Assembly (NCBI GenBank): GCA_025267735.1 | Contig: CM046307.1 | Span: 52,757,395 to 52,821,394 of the forward strand | Source: Mactra quadrangularis | Lineage: Eukaryota; Mollusca; Bivalvia; Venerida; Mactridae | Reading direction: 5' to 3' | DNA length: 64,000 bases | Shown: one piece after another, positions 33,968-47,545 of the stretch | How positions within the stretch are numbered: position 1 is the first letter of the stretch | Layout of the letters: every line of letters starts with the position of its first letter | Notes under the pieces: model-generated | The model's input: only the letters and a program-made list of their open reading frames with translations | What the model was told of the DNA's origin: nothing | The model's database searches: none | Program-made: the position numbers and the translations under genes

Positions 33968-34885
33968 AGTGGATATCCGGTTGCCTGGGACAACCTCTTT
34001 TTAGTTTGGGCAACCAACAATTTCTTGTGGGCAACCAAAATTCTGCTAATGACTTATAGTGCTTGCTTTTAAAATCATCGGTTCAGACAACCACTTTCAT
34101 GTCCTTATTTTGTGGACTATGTGAGTATTTAAATCAGTTGGGTTAATGCATGTGCCACTGACAGTTAAATAAAAGTTATCATTAATATGGTATCAAGTTT
34201 TTGTCAACTATGGCCTGTAATTTACTTAACAGATCTGGTAATGCCACTGGACAAAACTTGTCCAATAAATGAGATTATGCAGAGTCAAGTGTCATTATGC
34301 AGATTGAAAACTATGTGAGTCTTATACCTGCAGGGGTCTGGGGGTTTGAATCTAAGGCCGGTTTATCAGTCTTTGAAATCAGTGGAGTTTGGTCCGATTA
34401 TACCTTCTATGTCTAATTACTATTCAAATAGGGCAGTTTGTTGGGCCTAAGTAAAGGTTTGTGCATAGTAGATGCTTTAAGCTTGTGACCAGAGATCTAA
34501 GCCTCTCAGGCATATAAAGTATAGTTTGACTCATTGCCACAATATGTCTGGAAATGTTCTAAAGCACCATGTATACTGATTTTTATAGCCACCTCTGAAC
34601 CTTGTTTAAATAAGTTTAGAAACCGGGTGTTAAGGTTAAGTTACATTTTTTGAACAAGATAATTAAATGTCCGGAGGTTGTATCTTATGGAGTTGATTAA
34701 ATGGTTTGTGCTAGACAAATGAGGTTCAATGAAGACAAATTACTGTATTAAAGATAATCTAACCATTTATGTTCATACTATGATGATATCAGCATTTTTA
34801 GACTTCTTATTCAATCTGACTTGCTAAACTTAGAATATAAAACCAACACACCTGCAAGGTACTGCTTACTGTTTGTGATAATGAA

Positions 34886-35047
34886 GCTGCTGAGAGATTG
34901 TGTTGAAAGAATGCTGCTGAGAGTTTGTGTTGAAAGAATGCTGCTGAGAGTTTGTGTTGAAAGAATGCTGCTGAGAGTTTGTGTTGAAAGAATGCTGCTG
35001 AGAGTTTGTGTTGAAAGAATGCTGCTGAGAGTTTGTGTTGAAAGGAT
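34886..35047. repeat. 27-bp minisatellite, 6 copies
   Basis: Unit GCTGCTGAGAGTTTGTGTTG then AAAGAAT, six times with two substitutions. As 27 is a multiple of three, a chance open frame (34,821-35,102) reads the nine-residue unit MLLRVCVER repeatedly; no splice or start context suggests a gene. Confidence 0.9.
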
Positions 35048-38000
35048 GCTTATTGCCTCTGAGGACCTTTATTTTGGGTTTGGGCGTTATTGTTACTGGT
35101 AGTAAACTTTTGGTTCTGGCAAGTGAAATATATAGTTGCTAGTTGTCCAATACACTTAAAAATTATTGCTGAGTCCTGCATAATTTAAATAGTTGAAGTC
35201 TGTTCTTCATTCTGTACAAATGATAGTAAGACAATATTTTTCTGTATGGTCATGAATGATAGTAGAGTAAGCAGATAACATTATATTAAACAGATTTGGT
35301 CATGTATAGATAAATATAGGTAAATAAGGTTTAAAGATAGGGGACTCTTACCTTTCTTATCAATGTTAGACTTAAACGTGCTGATCTGTGTACATAGACT
35401 TTGCCCAATACTTTGCTTAAACAAGTTTTGTAGATTTAAAAATTTCTTCGCTTCATTTTTATCTGGTAGGGGTGTCACTTTGAAAGTGCTATTTTTTATT
35501 TCAAGTTTTTGAGGCTTTTTAGCATTTAAACTATTGATTTAGTTTATATGGTGAATAAAATATGGTACAGTTGTTTGAAAGTTATTTCGTAAGGCATTTA
35601 AATTAATTCATTACTCGGAGCTTCTGTAATACAACTGACCTGCCTACCCTTAGATGTAAGATAATGGACTAGTCCAAACACAAGAGGGATGACATCTCAA
35701 AGTCTACTTAGATAGCACATGGTAGGACCCCATATAACAGGGGACATCTCATGGTCTGGACATCATTGCGATCATTGACATGTGCAGAGTTAAATTGAAT
35801 ATTTATTTAATTTTGTAAATTGCAAATATTAAAATATTTGATTTTTAGTGGGCGTCTAAATTTTATTGTCATGTGATAAGGGACTTGTAGATATTTAAAC
35901 GAAATGAAATGTATTAAGTTTTGTTGACTTGGAGAGATATGAAGACCGAAGACAAGTCATGATTATAACTATACGGAGAGAGAAAAAGTGATGTATATTA
36001 CACAAGGTTTGATTTTGATTGCTCATAAATTTTCTGTTTAAACATTTTCAAGTACTTTATATCAAATATTTGTAAATTTTTGTAATGTTCATTTGTTTGC
36101 TTAAATTTTTCTACTTTATGGTATTTAAACTATACATTGTTTTTCAATTTTCCATTCTGAGCTGGGAGTTATAATTATTGCTACTTTTACATTTTTGTTA
36201 TTCTGATTTTTTAAATTTTGTAAATCAATTATAATTTAAAGTTGACTTTAAAATGATTTTATGCATTTACAATGTATGACTATGATAATAGTTTTCTTGA
36301 AACAGGTGGAAAATAAATTAAGGGATGGAGTCAGTTGAATGAAGGGATAGGATTATACAGTTGTATTACAAGGAAGCTCTGGTAAAGGATCAAAGTGAGC
36401 CGATAGGTTGGAAGGTTTGATCTTCGCAGTTTGATAGCATGCCAGATCTAACTCTTCCAGCTCATTGTGTCATTTAATGAATCATCAGAAAATCATCGGA
36501 ATTTGCTGAAAAATTAACTTAATGGGAAAATGACAAAATCGAAGATTTCTCAATGATTTACCTTCATTGAGTTTGGCTGGTGCCATGCTAAGCTATGACA
36601 TTGTTGCCTGTGACTGCAGTATTGCAGAAAACAGTTTGATAATTTAGATAATGTTCATCTTGCATATACTGCTGGAAAGTTTGTGGAGTTTTCTTTAATT
36701 TGGAGGAGTAAGGATGGAACAAGAATTTTGAAATCACTAGGAGGAATGTTTTTCCTGGAAGATGGAATAAGAGTAGAAATGTTTAATGTAATCTTACTAT
36801 CCTTCTTTTCTAAATGACAAAACCTTATTTTAAATTCTCCTTTTATTCCTGAATGTTTGTTCTTTAGACCTTCCTATTGTCTTCCTGTTCTGTCTTGTTG
36901 TTTAATGTATTGGTGCTTAGTCAACAGCATTCCTGTATTTTGTTTGTGATTTTTCATCACTTAGCTCAGAACAATCCCTTTCTATTTGGTATAAAAAAAC
37001 AAGATTTTATGTGTAAATTTGAATTGACATAATAATAGTTTTAATAGTTTTCAACTATTGAATTTTATGTTGTATACAAATTATCATTTGAAATTAAGGA
37101 GAGCTTGATTGAGTTTTCATGTCTATCGTCAGTTTCATATTTTTGCTATGCAGTTCATGACTGAGTGTTTTTTTGTTGAAGTATTCGGACGTATTTTGTC
37201 TACTAGTTTGTACATGAATCTGCGCATTGGTGGTAACTCACTGTTGGCTGTTTTAAGGATGATTTTATATTCAAGAACATGTTCGTATTTCTCGTTAGGA
37301 ATTTGTGATGATATTAATTTTGTGACTAGAAGCATTAGATATCACCTCATTAATATGCAAATTTATGCATATACATGAAGTAGGACTCGTAATGTAGGCT
37401 AGATTGTTACTATTGTTTCAGGTAGATTTATATGATGTAGAATATATTATTATTTCTTTGTTGCAAATATCTAGTTTGGTTTGGTATTTTAAAAGCCTTA
37501 CATATTGGTTTTAAGAATAAAATAGTTGAAATCTGGAACTCAATATATTGTTTTCATGACACGCTGATGGTCAAACGACACATTTTACAAATTAATACAA
37601 AAAGTCAGGTGTTACAAAATTGTTCTCTGCATGCGTACTTTCATTGTTACATTATGCTTTTTTGTACCCCAGGTAAAACTACAAACATTTGTGTTCTGAG
37701 TGAAGTTTCTGAGTGAAGTTTCTTAATGTTTTCTTATTATGATACATTATGATCATATACCTAATGCTAGAAATTATATTATTGTAATTCATATACTCAT
37801 GTACTTTATAATGATAGAATTATACCTAAAAATATTGTTAATTTGATTAAAATTCACATGCTTAGTAAAACAATAAGTTTTGAATGGTAAAAATCACAAT
37901 TTAAAGTTATTTTTTCTAACTTTGAGTCTTTTGGGTTAGACTATAAAATGTAGTATATAGTCCAAATTTTACATTCAGTTTTGGTTCAAACATAAATGAT

Positions 38001-38264
38001 ACTGTTATCAAACTTAACTAGATTTTTATGGTTTTATTACCCTATTCCTAACCCTGAACACTTTGAAGTGTATTACAAGTTTTATTTTGGGATAGCTGGT
38101 ATTTAAGATTTTGTCATTCATAAAATATGTAGGTTTATTACTGCCATTCCATGCTCCTGTGTGCTAAATATAATACTTACTAAGAAAGTGTACATACGAA
38201 ATAGTAAGAACTGACTTTTAAAAAAAATTAAAATGTTTAGTTATTATAATTTTCTATTATAAAA

Positions 38265-38460
38265 AAAAAATTCTTGGAATAGGGGTTTTATACCCATGGA
38301 CATTTTTTACACTTGAAAAGTTTTTTTTTTCTTTCATGTATCCTTTTGTTAAAGTTTTTCTATTTTAAAATAAATCTTATTTCTTGGAATAGTGGTTTTA
38401 CCCATTGCCATTTTTCACCCTTGAAAAGTTTTTTTTCTTTCATGTATTCTTCTGTAATAG
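38265..38460. repeat. Tandem duplication of about 105-115 bp
   Basis: TTCTTGGAATAGGGGTTTTA...CTTGAAAAGTTTTTTTTTCT...CATGTATCC recurs as TTCTTGGAATAGTGGTTTTA...CTTGAAAAGTTTTTTTTC...CATGTATTC. Confidence 0.7.
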
Positions 38461-38731
38461 TTTTTACCAGACCAGAAAATTAGCCGAATGCAATCAGCCC
38501 AAATATGTCCTTGAAATGGTCCAAACAATTAACAATGTTCCTGTATGACTAACACTAAACTATGAGTTAGTGGTATGTCTAAATATGATAAAAACTAGAG
38601 TAATGATTTCTGCAAATATTTGAATATTTACTAAATGATTAAAGTGATAATAAAATGTTTAGTTTAGTACACTGATTTTATTTACTGATGTTATAATAAT
38701 GTCTGGTCTATGAGTATTAAACATCTTTGCT

Positions 38732-39188
38732 TTAAGGTATACCCATTCTCGTTCCCAGAGTCTAGTAGGATTCTCAATACTAGTATTGAGAATCCTACTA
38801 GACTCTGGGAACGAGAATGAGGTATACCGTCCCTAATGCCATTCACAGTTAAAAAATAAATTTTCTGAAAGTATGATAAAGGCTTACAAAAAAATGATAT
38901 TTTTCATTCATCATAATTTGTTAATCATTTTGCATAGATTTAATTTATTTCATAACTTGCAATTTCCAAAAAATATTTGACAACTTTTAACAGGACTTAG
39001 TAATTACCCCCCTTGCATATGAAAATAGAATAATTTTAGATGTGTTCATAAAAAGTCTATGTTGACATTATTCAAATTTCTAACATGGTAAAAAGTTAAG
39101 AACTACAATTTACAAACAAATAAAACTATTTTTAGAATTATTCAGCTGCCATAAAAGATAGTTTTTAGTTAGGGATTTCATACCTTAA
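38732..39188. mobile_element. TTAA-flanked MITE H, copy 2, interrupted by a palindrome
   Basis: TTAAGGTATACC at 38,732-38,743, then the 77-bp insertion, then GGTATACCGTCCCTAATG continuing the alignment with 26,941-27,295 and closing TTAGGGATTTCATACCTTAA at 39,188. Confidence 0.78.
38744..38820. mobile_element. 76-bp perfect palindrome inserted with 8-bp duplication
   Basis: CATTCTCGTTCCCAGAGTCT...CAATACTAGTATTG...AGACTCTGGGAACGAGAATG is self-complementary over all 76 bases (38,744-38,819); an extra A closes the insertion. GGTATACC stands on both sides (38,736-38,743 and 38,821-38,828). Confidence 0.85.
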
Positions 39189-41007
39189 TTCTTTATTTTG
39201 ATATTAATATATTGATTATATGCAATGTTTTAAACTGTATGCTAATTCGATATCTATAAATATACATGGCTTACTAACTGTGTATATATCTTTGTAAGGA
39301 CATTGTTTTAATGGACCTTTCTGAACTTTTCTTTTTAATAAATGAAAAAGTAATTGTAAATTTTAATTGAATTACAATGTAGTTTTTAAGTTGAAGCTTG
39401 GTTCACTTGACTGTTTCTTTGTTGCTTCAATGTTCAAAATGTTCTAAATTCTGTTTATTGGTATATTGTAACCTTCTTCATTAACCAATACAAGAATTGC
39501 CTATTTAAATCAATGGATATTCTTCAAATCAAATTGTACTGCTGCAAGTTCTTAGACTTTAATAATGATAGTAAAATTAACTTTTTTCATAAGGCTACAA
39601 ATTTTGATATATGCAAGCTTCCATATGGGCTTTAGACTGCTAGTTGAAAAAATTTGTCCTACGGTAATTCAAAAATTTATTTTATACATAATTAAAAGAA
39701 TTTAAGTTCTTCATTGATTTTACATCACTATCCCTTATGTATAGTTGATTATGTATATAATTCCACCATTAAACATTGAGTTGTGACTTATACATACCAA
39801 TAGTCAAATGACCAGGAATAGGAAGCTCTGAAGTTGGTGGACATGGGCTATAGTAAGAAAATCATGAATATAAATGCATTTACATTATAATCAATGCAGA
39901 GACTATATTGATTGTATACTTTACTTACTTTGAATAATATTGACTGTTTATGATATAATCAGCTATGTTAACTTAAACTTTGTTCATGGAAACACCTGAC
40001 TTTGAATAATGCTGGAATATTTGAAAGATTTTATCAATGTTGTCGAGGGCGTGTTGACTAAACTGTAAACAAGCATTAATTAGCTTTCACCGATATGTTG
40101 AAACCCTAAACTGTTACCTAACTTGTCTTCAGCCTTCATTCTTTTGGCAATTTTGCCGAGTACAAAAAAAATGTAGATGATGATTATCAGAGTTAAATAT
40201 TGTTGGTATATGACCACTTTCATGTTGTTTAATTGAGCTTGAAAAACTGTCAGAACCGTATTTAACATTCTTAATGTGTTTAGATCATGTGTATATGTGG
40301 CGGTTTATGATAGGTCGGTCCGGGGTCATCTATGGAATGTAGGTCATTGACGCTATCACTTTAATGCAAACGTCTCAACCTTTAAGACAATGTTTGCACA
40401 TATTTTTGTCACCTGAATTTTAGGTAATTTTGGCCCCTATTTCTTTACAAGTAAAGAATGTTTTATACAATTTGAAGTGTGGAGTTAGGAAAATATCAGT
40501 AATCAGAATGAACTATAGGACAAAGATCTTAACTAAGTTCATGTGTTAACGTCATGTTAACATTAATTTATCTGGTGTGGCTATATTTAGTTTGTCAAAC
40601 TTTTGACTGTTTAGCGGGAGGTCCTATTTGGAACTGGTTTTCTTTAAGGTGATTCAACCTCCCCTTATGCCAAACTATGTTTACAGCCCCTGAAAATTTG
40701 TTATATATCAAATAAAGCTTCATAATTTATGTGCTATATCAATGTATAATGTAAAAAGCAATTGTTTTCTATGTTAAAGTTTTTGATCTATAAAATGGTG
40801 GCTGATATAATGAAACAACCTGCACTTTATCATATATTATATTTCTAAACTTTAAATCATTTTAGAGTTTAAAATTATTGTAATAGAGAGTATTTCTGGA
40901 CAAATAAAACAAAAATTCTAATTTTCTCAATGGGAGGTTACTCATATAACTAAATATTTTGCAGACACTAATTGTTCAATGAATCTAATCAATGCAATAT
41001 GGCTAAT

Positions 41008-41335
41008 ACAGTGCGATCCAAAATTACCTTTACACTTTTTAAAAAGCTGGTTTTTCATTAACACAATTAAATCTTATTTTAGATGTATTTATGCATTGGA
41101 AAAATTATAATCGATCAAAACATTTGAAAGAAGAGTAATGATACTTTATAAAACTGTAATTGTTATACATGTACATGTATCTGAATATATGTTTTTAATC
41201 TATTAAGTATTAGTTCATATAGTTAATGGCTACATACTCATTGAGTTAAGCATTGAATGCTTCTTGCCAATTGGTAAAAAGTTTAATACAAATCATACAT
41301 TTACAAAATTTTAAAGGTAATTATGAATGGCACTG
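41008..41335. mobile_element. Mariner-type MITE, 328 bp
   Basis: Left CAGTGCGATCCAAAATTACC then TTTA; inverse of right CAGTGCCATTCATAATTACC then TTTA; TA at 41,006-41,007 and 41,336-41,337. A solo end is at 6,737. Confidence 0.82.
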
Positions 41336-43485
41336 TATATTACAAATAATTGACAATAACATGTTTTGTACTAATATACTTCTCTAAAAAATTCTTTATA
41401 GGAATGGGCATTAGAGGAACTCTATCTTTAATTGTAATTGGCTGGTTATAGTGTTGTTCTATTTGTACCTTGCATTTGTACAGTTCTAAATACTCATGAG
41501 AAAATATGTAGTTCTTGACAGTTCATAAATGTAAATTTTGCTTTCATCATTGAAGTAATTAAAGAACAGAACTTTATTCAATAAACATGTACAAGTACTT
41601 AGATCCCATGCTTTACATGACCTGGGTTAAATAAAGTGTGTGTTCTGTTCTGTTCATAGTTATAATATCATACCTCTATACACGGAATAATAGAAAACTA
41701 ATATAAATTAATTTAAAAAAATTGTATTATGTTTAGAGTTGTCTCCCCTATGTCATATTAAAAAATAGCTCAAGGTGGTGAATTTTCTCTGACATCAGAT
41801 TTTTGAAAACAAGATTGAAGTTTTGTTTGACTTCATATTGTGAGTTCTCGTACAAATATTGCTGATCCTGTAACTTGTTATAAATGTCCTCAGGTTTTTA
41901 TCCAGACAAGCATAACTAAGGAAAACAAAAATGTTCTCGGTGAGAAATATTCAATTTATAAACTGTGAACAATGACAAAGTTGAGTGTATTAAATCTAGT
42001 TATAGAAATGTTTATATATGAATATACTCCATGTATTAGTAGACAGATAACTAGATATTGAATCATTCAATATGTCTTCATTTAGATTAATGATATTTTG
42101 GCGAAACATAATATAAAGATTATAATTTGAAATTTTTGTCTATACTGAGAAATGCTATGGGAACTTGGGACTAAAATTCTTCAATGTGCTTGATAAACGC
42201 CCTATGTTGTAAATAAAGTGCGAGGGTTTTCATACATGAACTTTTATTGAGTATTTTAAAAGCAAATAAGTCTGATCTCTTTTGGATTTTTTATATAAAA
42301 AAACTAGAGCACTTATGAAATTTGTCTATGTATTCTGCTTTTATATTTTCACTGCCAGTTTTCATTTTCTTAGTTACAATGTTATTTTGTTTCTAATATT
42401 TTTCCCCAGCAGGCCTCTGAGTTGTTTAAATTTTACACTGAATTAATCTACTTGAATTGGTCCCAATTGACATGTTTATTCTATGGTAAGAAAATATCCC
42501 AGTCTGAAATTTATGAATTTATTTTTTGATATTAAAATAAATAATAAATGATCTATGATAATTATTATCATTAAATGTTTATAATAATAATTATCATGAC
42601 ATGCATTGTTTTACCACAATTGTTTTCATTACTAAATCAAGTTTGACTGGCAAGTTTGATGTTTCTATTGGCAACCATGGGTATGAGATATTTATTATTT
42701 GAACTTATACCAATGCATCATTTAGGGCCTATAAGACAAGTGGTTAGAGTCTTCTGGCTAGTGTCAATCATTGTTGTTAGATTGCTACATTCTATGATTT
42801 TAGTAATAATAATAATGATGATGAAGGCTTTATCTAATGAAGCTACACATTTGGATAAATCCAATTTTCCATGTTGACCTCTTGTTTCTTGTTTGTTGTT
42901 TTTCATTTTGATTCAATTCATATTTATTTTATGTTCATGTCAAGTCAGATCATATATTAGTGTTGTAGTTCAAACATCTAATGTTGTGTTTTGTTGCTGG
43001 TTCTGACAATACCATGGTTTTGTAATGGTGATAATGATAGTTTTCCTACTAAGTTCTATCTAGTATTTTGGTCTTGTGTGCCTTGTACTTGGGTTATGTT
43101 GTTAAATGTATGAACTTAATCATAAAAGATTCAAATCTTGTTGTAACTTCTCAAAAAAATCAACCTTCTGTTGTTTGTATTTCTCAGTTTCTATTTTTTG
43201 GTTGAATTCTGTAAAACCCCTACCTCATCACCTGTTAAATGTTCCATACTGTCTTCCTCAAACACCCTTTAACATTTCTACTTACCATACATCAGTTGGA
43301 TGGATTTCACTTTAAAGGAACTATACGTGGTTGCTATGGAGATTGGAGATAACAACTTGGTGTGTTCAAACATTAGGGCTTCTAGAATATGTTGGCATTG
43401 TTGTGAAGTGGAGAGAGTTTTATCTCATCAGCTTTCTAGTAGCTTTTGGTGAGATTCAACTCCTCCAACTGCATACAAGACCAGT

Positions 43486-43600
43486 TTGCTGCTATTTTTG
43501 GAAGGGAGACACCATATCACAGCTATTTTTGGAAGGGAGACACTATCTCAACCTATTTTTAGAATGGAAAACACCATGTACGGATATTTTTGGAATGGGA
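43486..43600. repeat. Degenerate tandem repeat, period about 35 bp
   Basis: CTATTTTTGGAAGGGAGACA occurs twice, then CTATTTTTAGAATGGAAAAC and ATATTTTTGGAATGGGAAAC, four related units. A 93-codon open frame across it is not supported by splice or start context. Confidence 0.65.
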
Positions 43601-43928
43601 AACTCAACCTAATGCTATAATTAGAATAGGAGAAACTATTTAGGATGGACAGGATGGAAAATTTGGAATGAATTACTATTGTAGTGTACTAGCAAATCAT
43701 GGAATGGATCTAGTATAGGACTAAACAAGGAAAAAGGCAAAAAAGACCTTTATTATATCTTTAGCCTTAATGGTCTGGGTATAAATAACTTATGATACAA
43801 GATACATCTTATTTGGTATGTAAGTGATTCTTATGTAATTATTTCAATGTGTCAGCACAAAACTAGTCTAACTACATGTAAATAAAATAGGGTTAGAGTA
43901 GTTTTGCTATGACCCATCTAAAATTGCA

Positions 43929-44228
43929 CAGTACCCACCAAAAGTTTTGAGACATATTCATTTTATAGGCCAATTAGATAGCTATAACTGTGATTACAAA
44001 AATAGCATAAAAGCTGTGCTATGGAATGTAATTACAATAAACATAGTTTTAGAGGCTTTAGGATGTCATATGCTGAATCTTATAGATTTGATGCTTTCAT
44101 GAAATTTGTTCTCATATTATCACAAACCATACTTAAATAAATTTGAAATAATGATTTTACAAAAGTAATTATCAAAATTCAAGAATTGTTGTAAATTTAT
44201 TTTGTCTCCAAACTTTTGGTGGGTTCTG
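43929..44228. mobile_element. MITE K, copy 1, with 26-bp terminal repeats
   Basis: Left CAGTACCCACCAAAAGTTTT then GAGACA; inverse of right CAGAACCCACCAAAAGTTTG then GAGACA. Same family as 58,673. Flanks CA on the left and TA on the right. Confidence 0.82.
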
Positions 44229-44447
44229 TATATGACATATATGATTGTATGTAAATAATTTCAGTAACATGGTAAGTATATATGATGTTGACTAAAAGCT
44301 TTGAAAACTCCTTAAGAGTCAGGCTTAGGTGCAAGTTTAGATAGCATATTTTATGTATTGGGAGTAAAATAAATAAATATTTCCAGAAGAACAAGTCCTA
44401 AAGCATTCTTATTCATTTAGGATTGCCTGGTGTAAATTCATTAAATT

Positions 44448-44519
44448 CCCAGGCTACTTTGTTACATAGACTTCTTCTTAATGCCCAGGCTACTTTGTTA
44501 CATAGACTTCTTCTTAGGC
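44448..44519. repeat. 36-bp tandem duplication
   Basis: CCCAGGCTACTTTGTTACAT then AGACTTCTTCTTA occurs twice in succession. Confidence 0.85.
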
Positions 44520-45347
44520 AAAAAGTCTGTGTTCAGGGCAATGGTCATTAAAAAGTTTGGTAAGATCGGCTCCCATGGTTTTTTTAACTAATTTTCATTA
44601 ATATTCTTCTCGTTTTGTTAATATTCCTGTTAGAGAAATTCAGTTTTGAAAATAGAGTCGGCTAGATTTTCTAGGATTGGAATTGTTTAGGCCTTATTTA
44701 AAAAAATGGTAGCATAAAAATCCAGAGTTATAAAACATTCTAATGTCTGAATTTATCATTGAATAAACTCTCTAGTCATATAAGTAAATATATTGATGTA
44801 CTTGTTGATGGCAGCCTTACATATGAAAGTCTGGAGCAAACACTAGATAGTGTTTTGACTAAGGTCTGCTTTAAAGTTTAAAATTTAAAGTTAATTGATG
44901 TATAAAAAAAGTTTTTTTACTTTACCAAAACCAAGCACTTTTAAAGGGCCTTAAAACTGACTATTACCAAAGTTTTTTAATAAATGGGTGGTACCAAAAG
45001 CAGTTAATGATTAATACTTGAGTTGAACAACATCAATGTTTTTTTTACTTACCACTTAAATACTTGCATGCATATGTAAAACAATTTCCATTGATATTCA
45101 TTTTTGAAATGAAGCATTAGGGTAAATATATTTAATGAAAGGAAATAAGCATGATAGTCTGTTTAAAAAGCATTTGATATACTTCTGATTTTGTTATGAT
45201 CTTAACATGAATAAATTCAGTGGGGCTGCATATCCATAATCTAAATTTGTAGATTACTTTGATGAAACTATTTATTAAACAATGGCTGCAAATACAATTG
45301 TAGCTTTCAGCTAACATTTGTTCTAATATAGCCTCTATGAAAATCAA

Positions 45348-45583
45348 CAGGGCTGCCAATTTTCAGTGTGTTTAGCTCTGTTAATTAGCTAATAGATTTC
45401 ATTTCTGATGATCTTAATATAAAATAGTGTACCACAGGTTTTGAAATGTCAAAATCAGATATATATACGGTCATTTGACAAATTTTATGTAAATTTATTG
45501 GATAGAATGGACCCAAATTGACCTGTTTTCAGAAGTGATTGACCCTTTTCAGAGGATTTCATGAGTTTATATTGTCAGCCCTG
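45348..45583. mobile_element. hAT-like MITE L, copy 1
   Basis: CAGGGCTGCCAATTTTCAG at the left and ATTGTCAGCCCTG at the right (inverse CAGGGCTGACAAT). AATCAA on both flanks (45,342-45,347 and 45,584-45,589). Homologous to 59,179-59,443. Confidence 0.72.
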
Positions 45584-46959
45584 AATCAAGCATTGGACTG
45601 TGTTTAAGAATATTTCAAGGACCCATATTTTATGTAAAAGGGTGACATAATCAGTTAACAAAAATCAGTTGGTGAAAAATGTATCTAGGTAAAAATTGAC
45701 TAAATGAACAGTCTGTTTTCCCAAATGTGTTTCTTCATGACCTTCATTACTTTGTTAAGAGTAGCAATTAATTGCAACTTACAGCCTTTTCAACTTAAAA
45801 CAATTTCAATATATCATGATTCGTTTTGAAACCGTTTCTTTTACTGAAGGGCCAATCTAAGGATACTACCTTCCAATACAAAAATTCCTTTGCAGAGCAT
45901 GATTTCAGCTAACAACCACTGATTCAGTATTAACTTTTTTCCGAATAGAACAATCAAAATTTTTATCTGTTGAAGGTTAGGACGATTGTTTATTGAATAT
46001 TTTGTTTTATAAGATACAACTTTATTCTGATAACATATCTTTGTTTATATGAACAGTAAGTCATATTGATGGGTATGCGCAAAACTAGTCTAAAGTACAT
46101 GAGGCCACTATGTTACATAATGTATCATAAAGAAATAGGTAGACTAGTTTGGCTCTGACTCCACATTCATATGTCTCGTTAAGATAAACTATGTTGTAAT
46201 AATCATCAAATAATTGAGTTAGGGAGCAATTAATGTATGTAGACCTACTTGATATCTAGACATAATCAAATAGTAAATAAATTTGAAGGTAACTTTGATT
46301 GACAAACGGTCTCTTCTAAAGTCATATGAAGATATCACTTATCAAAGTCAAATCAGACAAGGACTCAAATCGTAATCTTAAAGATGGGATAGTGGTCTGT
46401 ATAAACACTTAAATTTATGAAAGATCACTCGTCGTCAAGGAGACCATGTATATCTACACCTTTGGACGTCTTATGATGTCAAATATGGAAGATTATCTTG
46501 ATAAAATCTCACGCGGGGTTTCGACTAACTTTGGACGAGACTTGTTCTCGAGTATTGATTTAACAAATTTGTACTAATTCTTTATCAGTAGTTTTTGAGC
46601 TGTGTCATTTAATAATGTTACATATTTTTATAATGTATAAAGAATAAATAGTTTCTGACACCTGTTTTATAGACTTCCAGCGGCGTTATATCGCTAGTGT
46701 TAAATTGTTGCCATATTTACTGTGTTTTTACTTTATAACAGACACCTTTTCTGTGTCCACATGGACGCAGTATTCATGCGTATATGGATGCGGAATCATG
46801 TGTCCGTAAAACCCTTTTATTCGGCATTTTTGTGAATCGTTTTTTATGTCATTGTTAGGCCAGACAATTAATCTACTTTTTTTTCAAAGAAAACAATGTT
46901 TTCATTATGCACAGAAGAAGTTTATCATATTCTATTAAACAATTTGCATCTTTTTAGTT

Positions 46960-47425
46960 GGATTTTTCAACGAAAAAATTTGGGTAATAGTTTTGCGAAA
47001 CCAGGACAGGCAAGTTGGCGGATGGGCGGATGGGCAGTTGGGCGGGAGTGTGTCTGGTGTCGTTAACAATTGGGATAAAGTTTTTAATATACCAAATATT
47101 TCTGCCATTTATAGTTAGATCTCTACGAAACTTCATACAATGATAACATACCATGTAATGAACAGAATAAAAAAGTAACCTCAACTCTACCTGGCTTAAT
47201 TATGGATTATTTCCCTTTGTAATATTTGCATTAAAGTTTTCAATTGTTGTATATCTCTTCCATTTATGATTACTTCGTAATGAAATTGCAAACAATGATA
47301 TCATTCCATGTGATGAACTGAATTAGAAAGTAACCGCAACTCTACCTGGCTCAATTATGGATTATTTCCCTTTGTAATTTTTGCGTTAAAGTTTTCAAAT
47401 TGTTGTATATCTCTGCCCTTTACAG
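46960..47425. repeat. Dispersed repeat F, copies 2 and 3 in tandem
   Basis: Two successive units (break near 47,240), each with AATGATA(A/T)CAT, CTCTACCTGGCT, AATTATGGATTATTTCCCTT and TTGTAAT. The first contains a GGCGGATGGGCGGATGGGC tract. Confidence 0.65.
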
Positions 47426-47429
47426 GGCT

Positions 47430-47545
47430 TGAACTAGACTTTCAGGCTGAAGGGTCAATGACCCTTCAGTCAAAATTTTCAGGGATCAAAATCAAATTTT
47501 CAGGGATCAAAATCAAATTTTCAGGGGTCAAACTATACTTCACGT
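47430..47545. repeat. Short element with TTTTCAGGGATCAAAATCAA tandem copies
   Basis: After ACAGGGCTTGAACTAG, a 20-bp unit TTTTCAGGGATCAAAATCAA is repeated about 2.5 times. GGGTCAATGACCC just before is palindromic. Confidence 0.5.

Noticed and set aside
37109..37378. 89-codon plus-strand gene
   Set aside because: No splice sites, homology or codon signal; the minus strand of the same stretch is equally open.
42413..42485. Missing SZT2 exon in the 33-kb gap
   Set aside because: TTTCCCCAG...CTATG|GTAAGA encloses an open frame, but its phases (0 in, 1 out) do not join exon 13 to exon 14, and the compatible frame has a stop.
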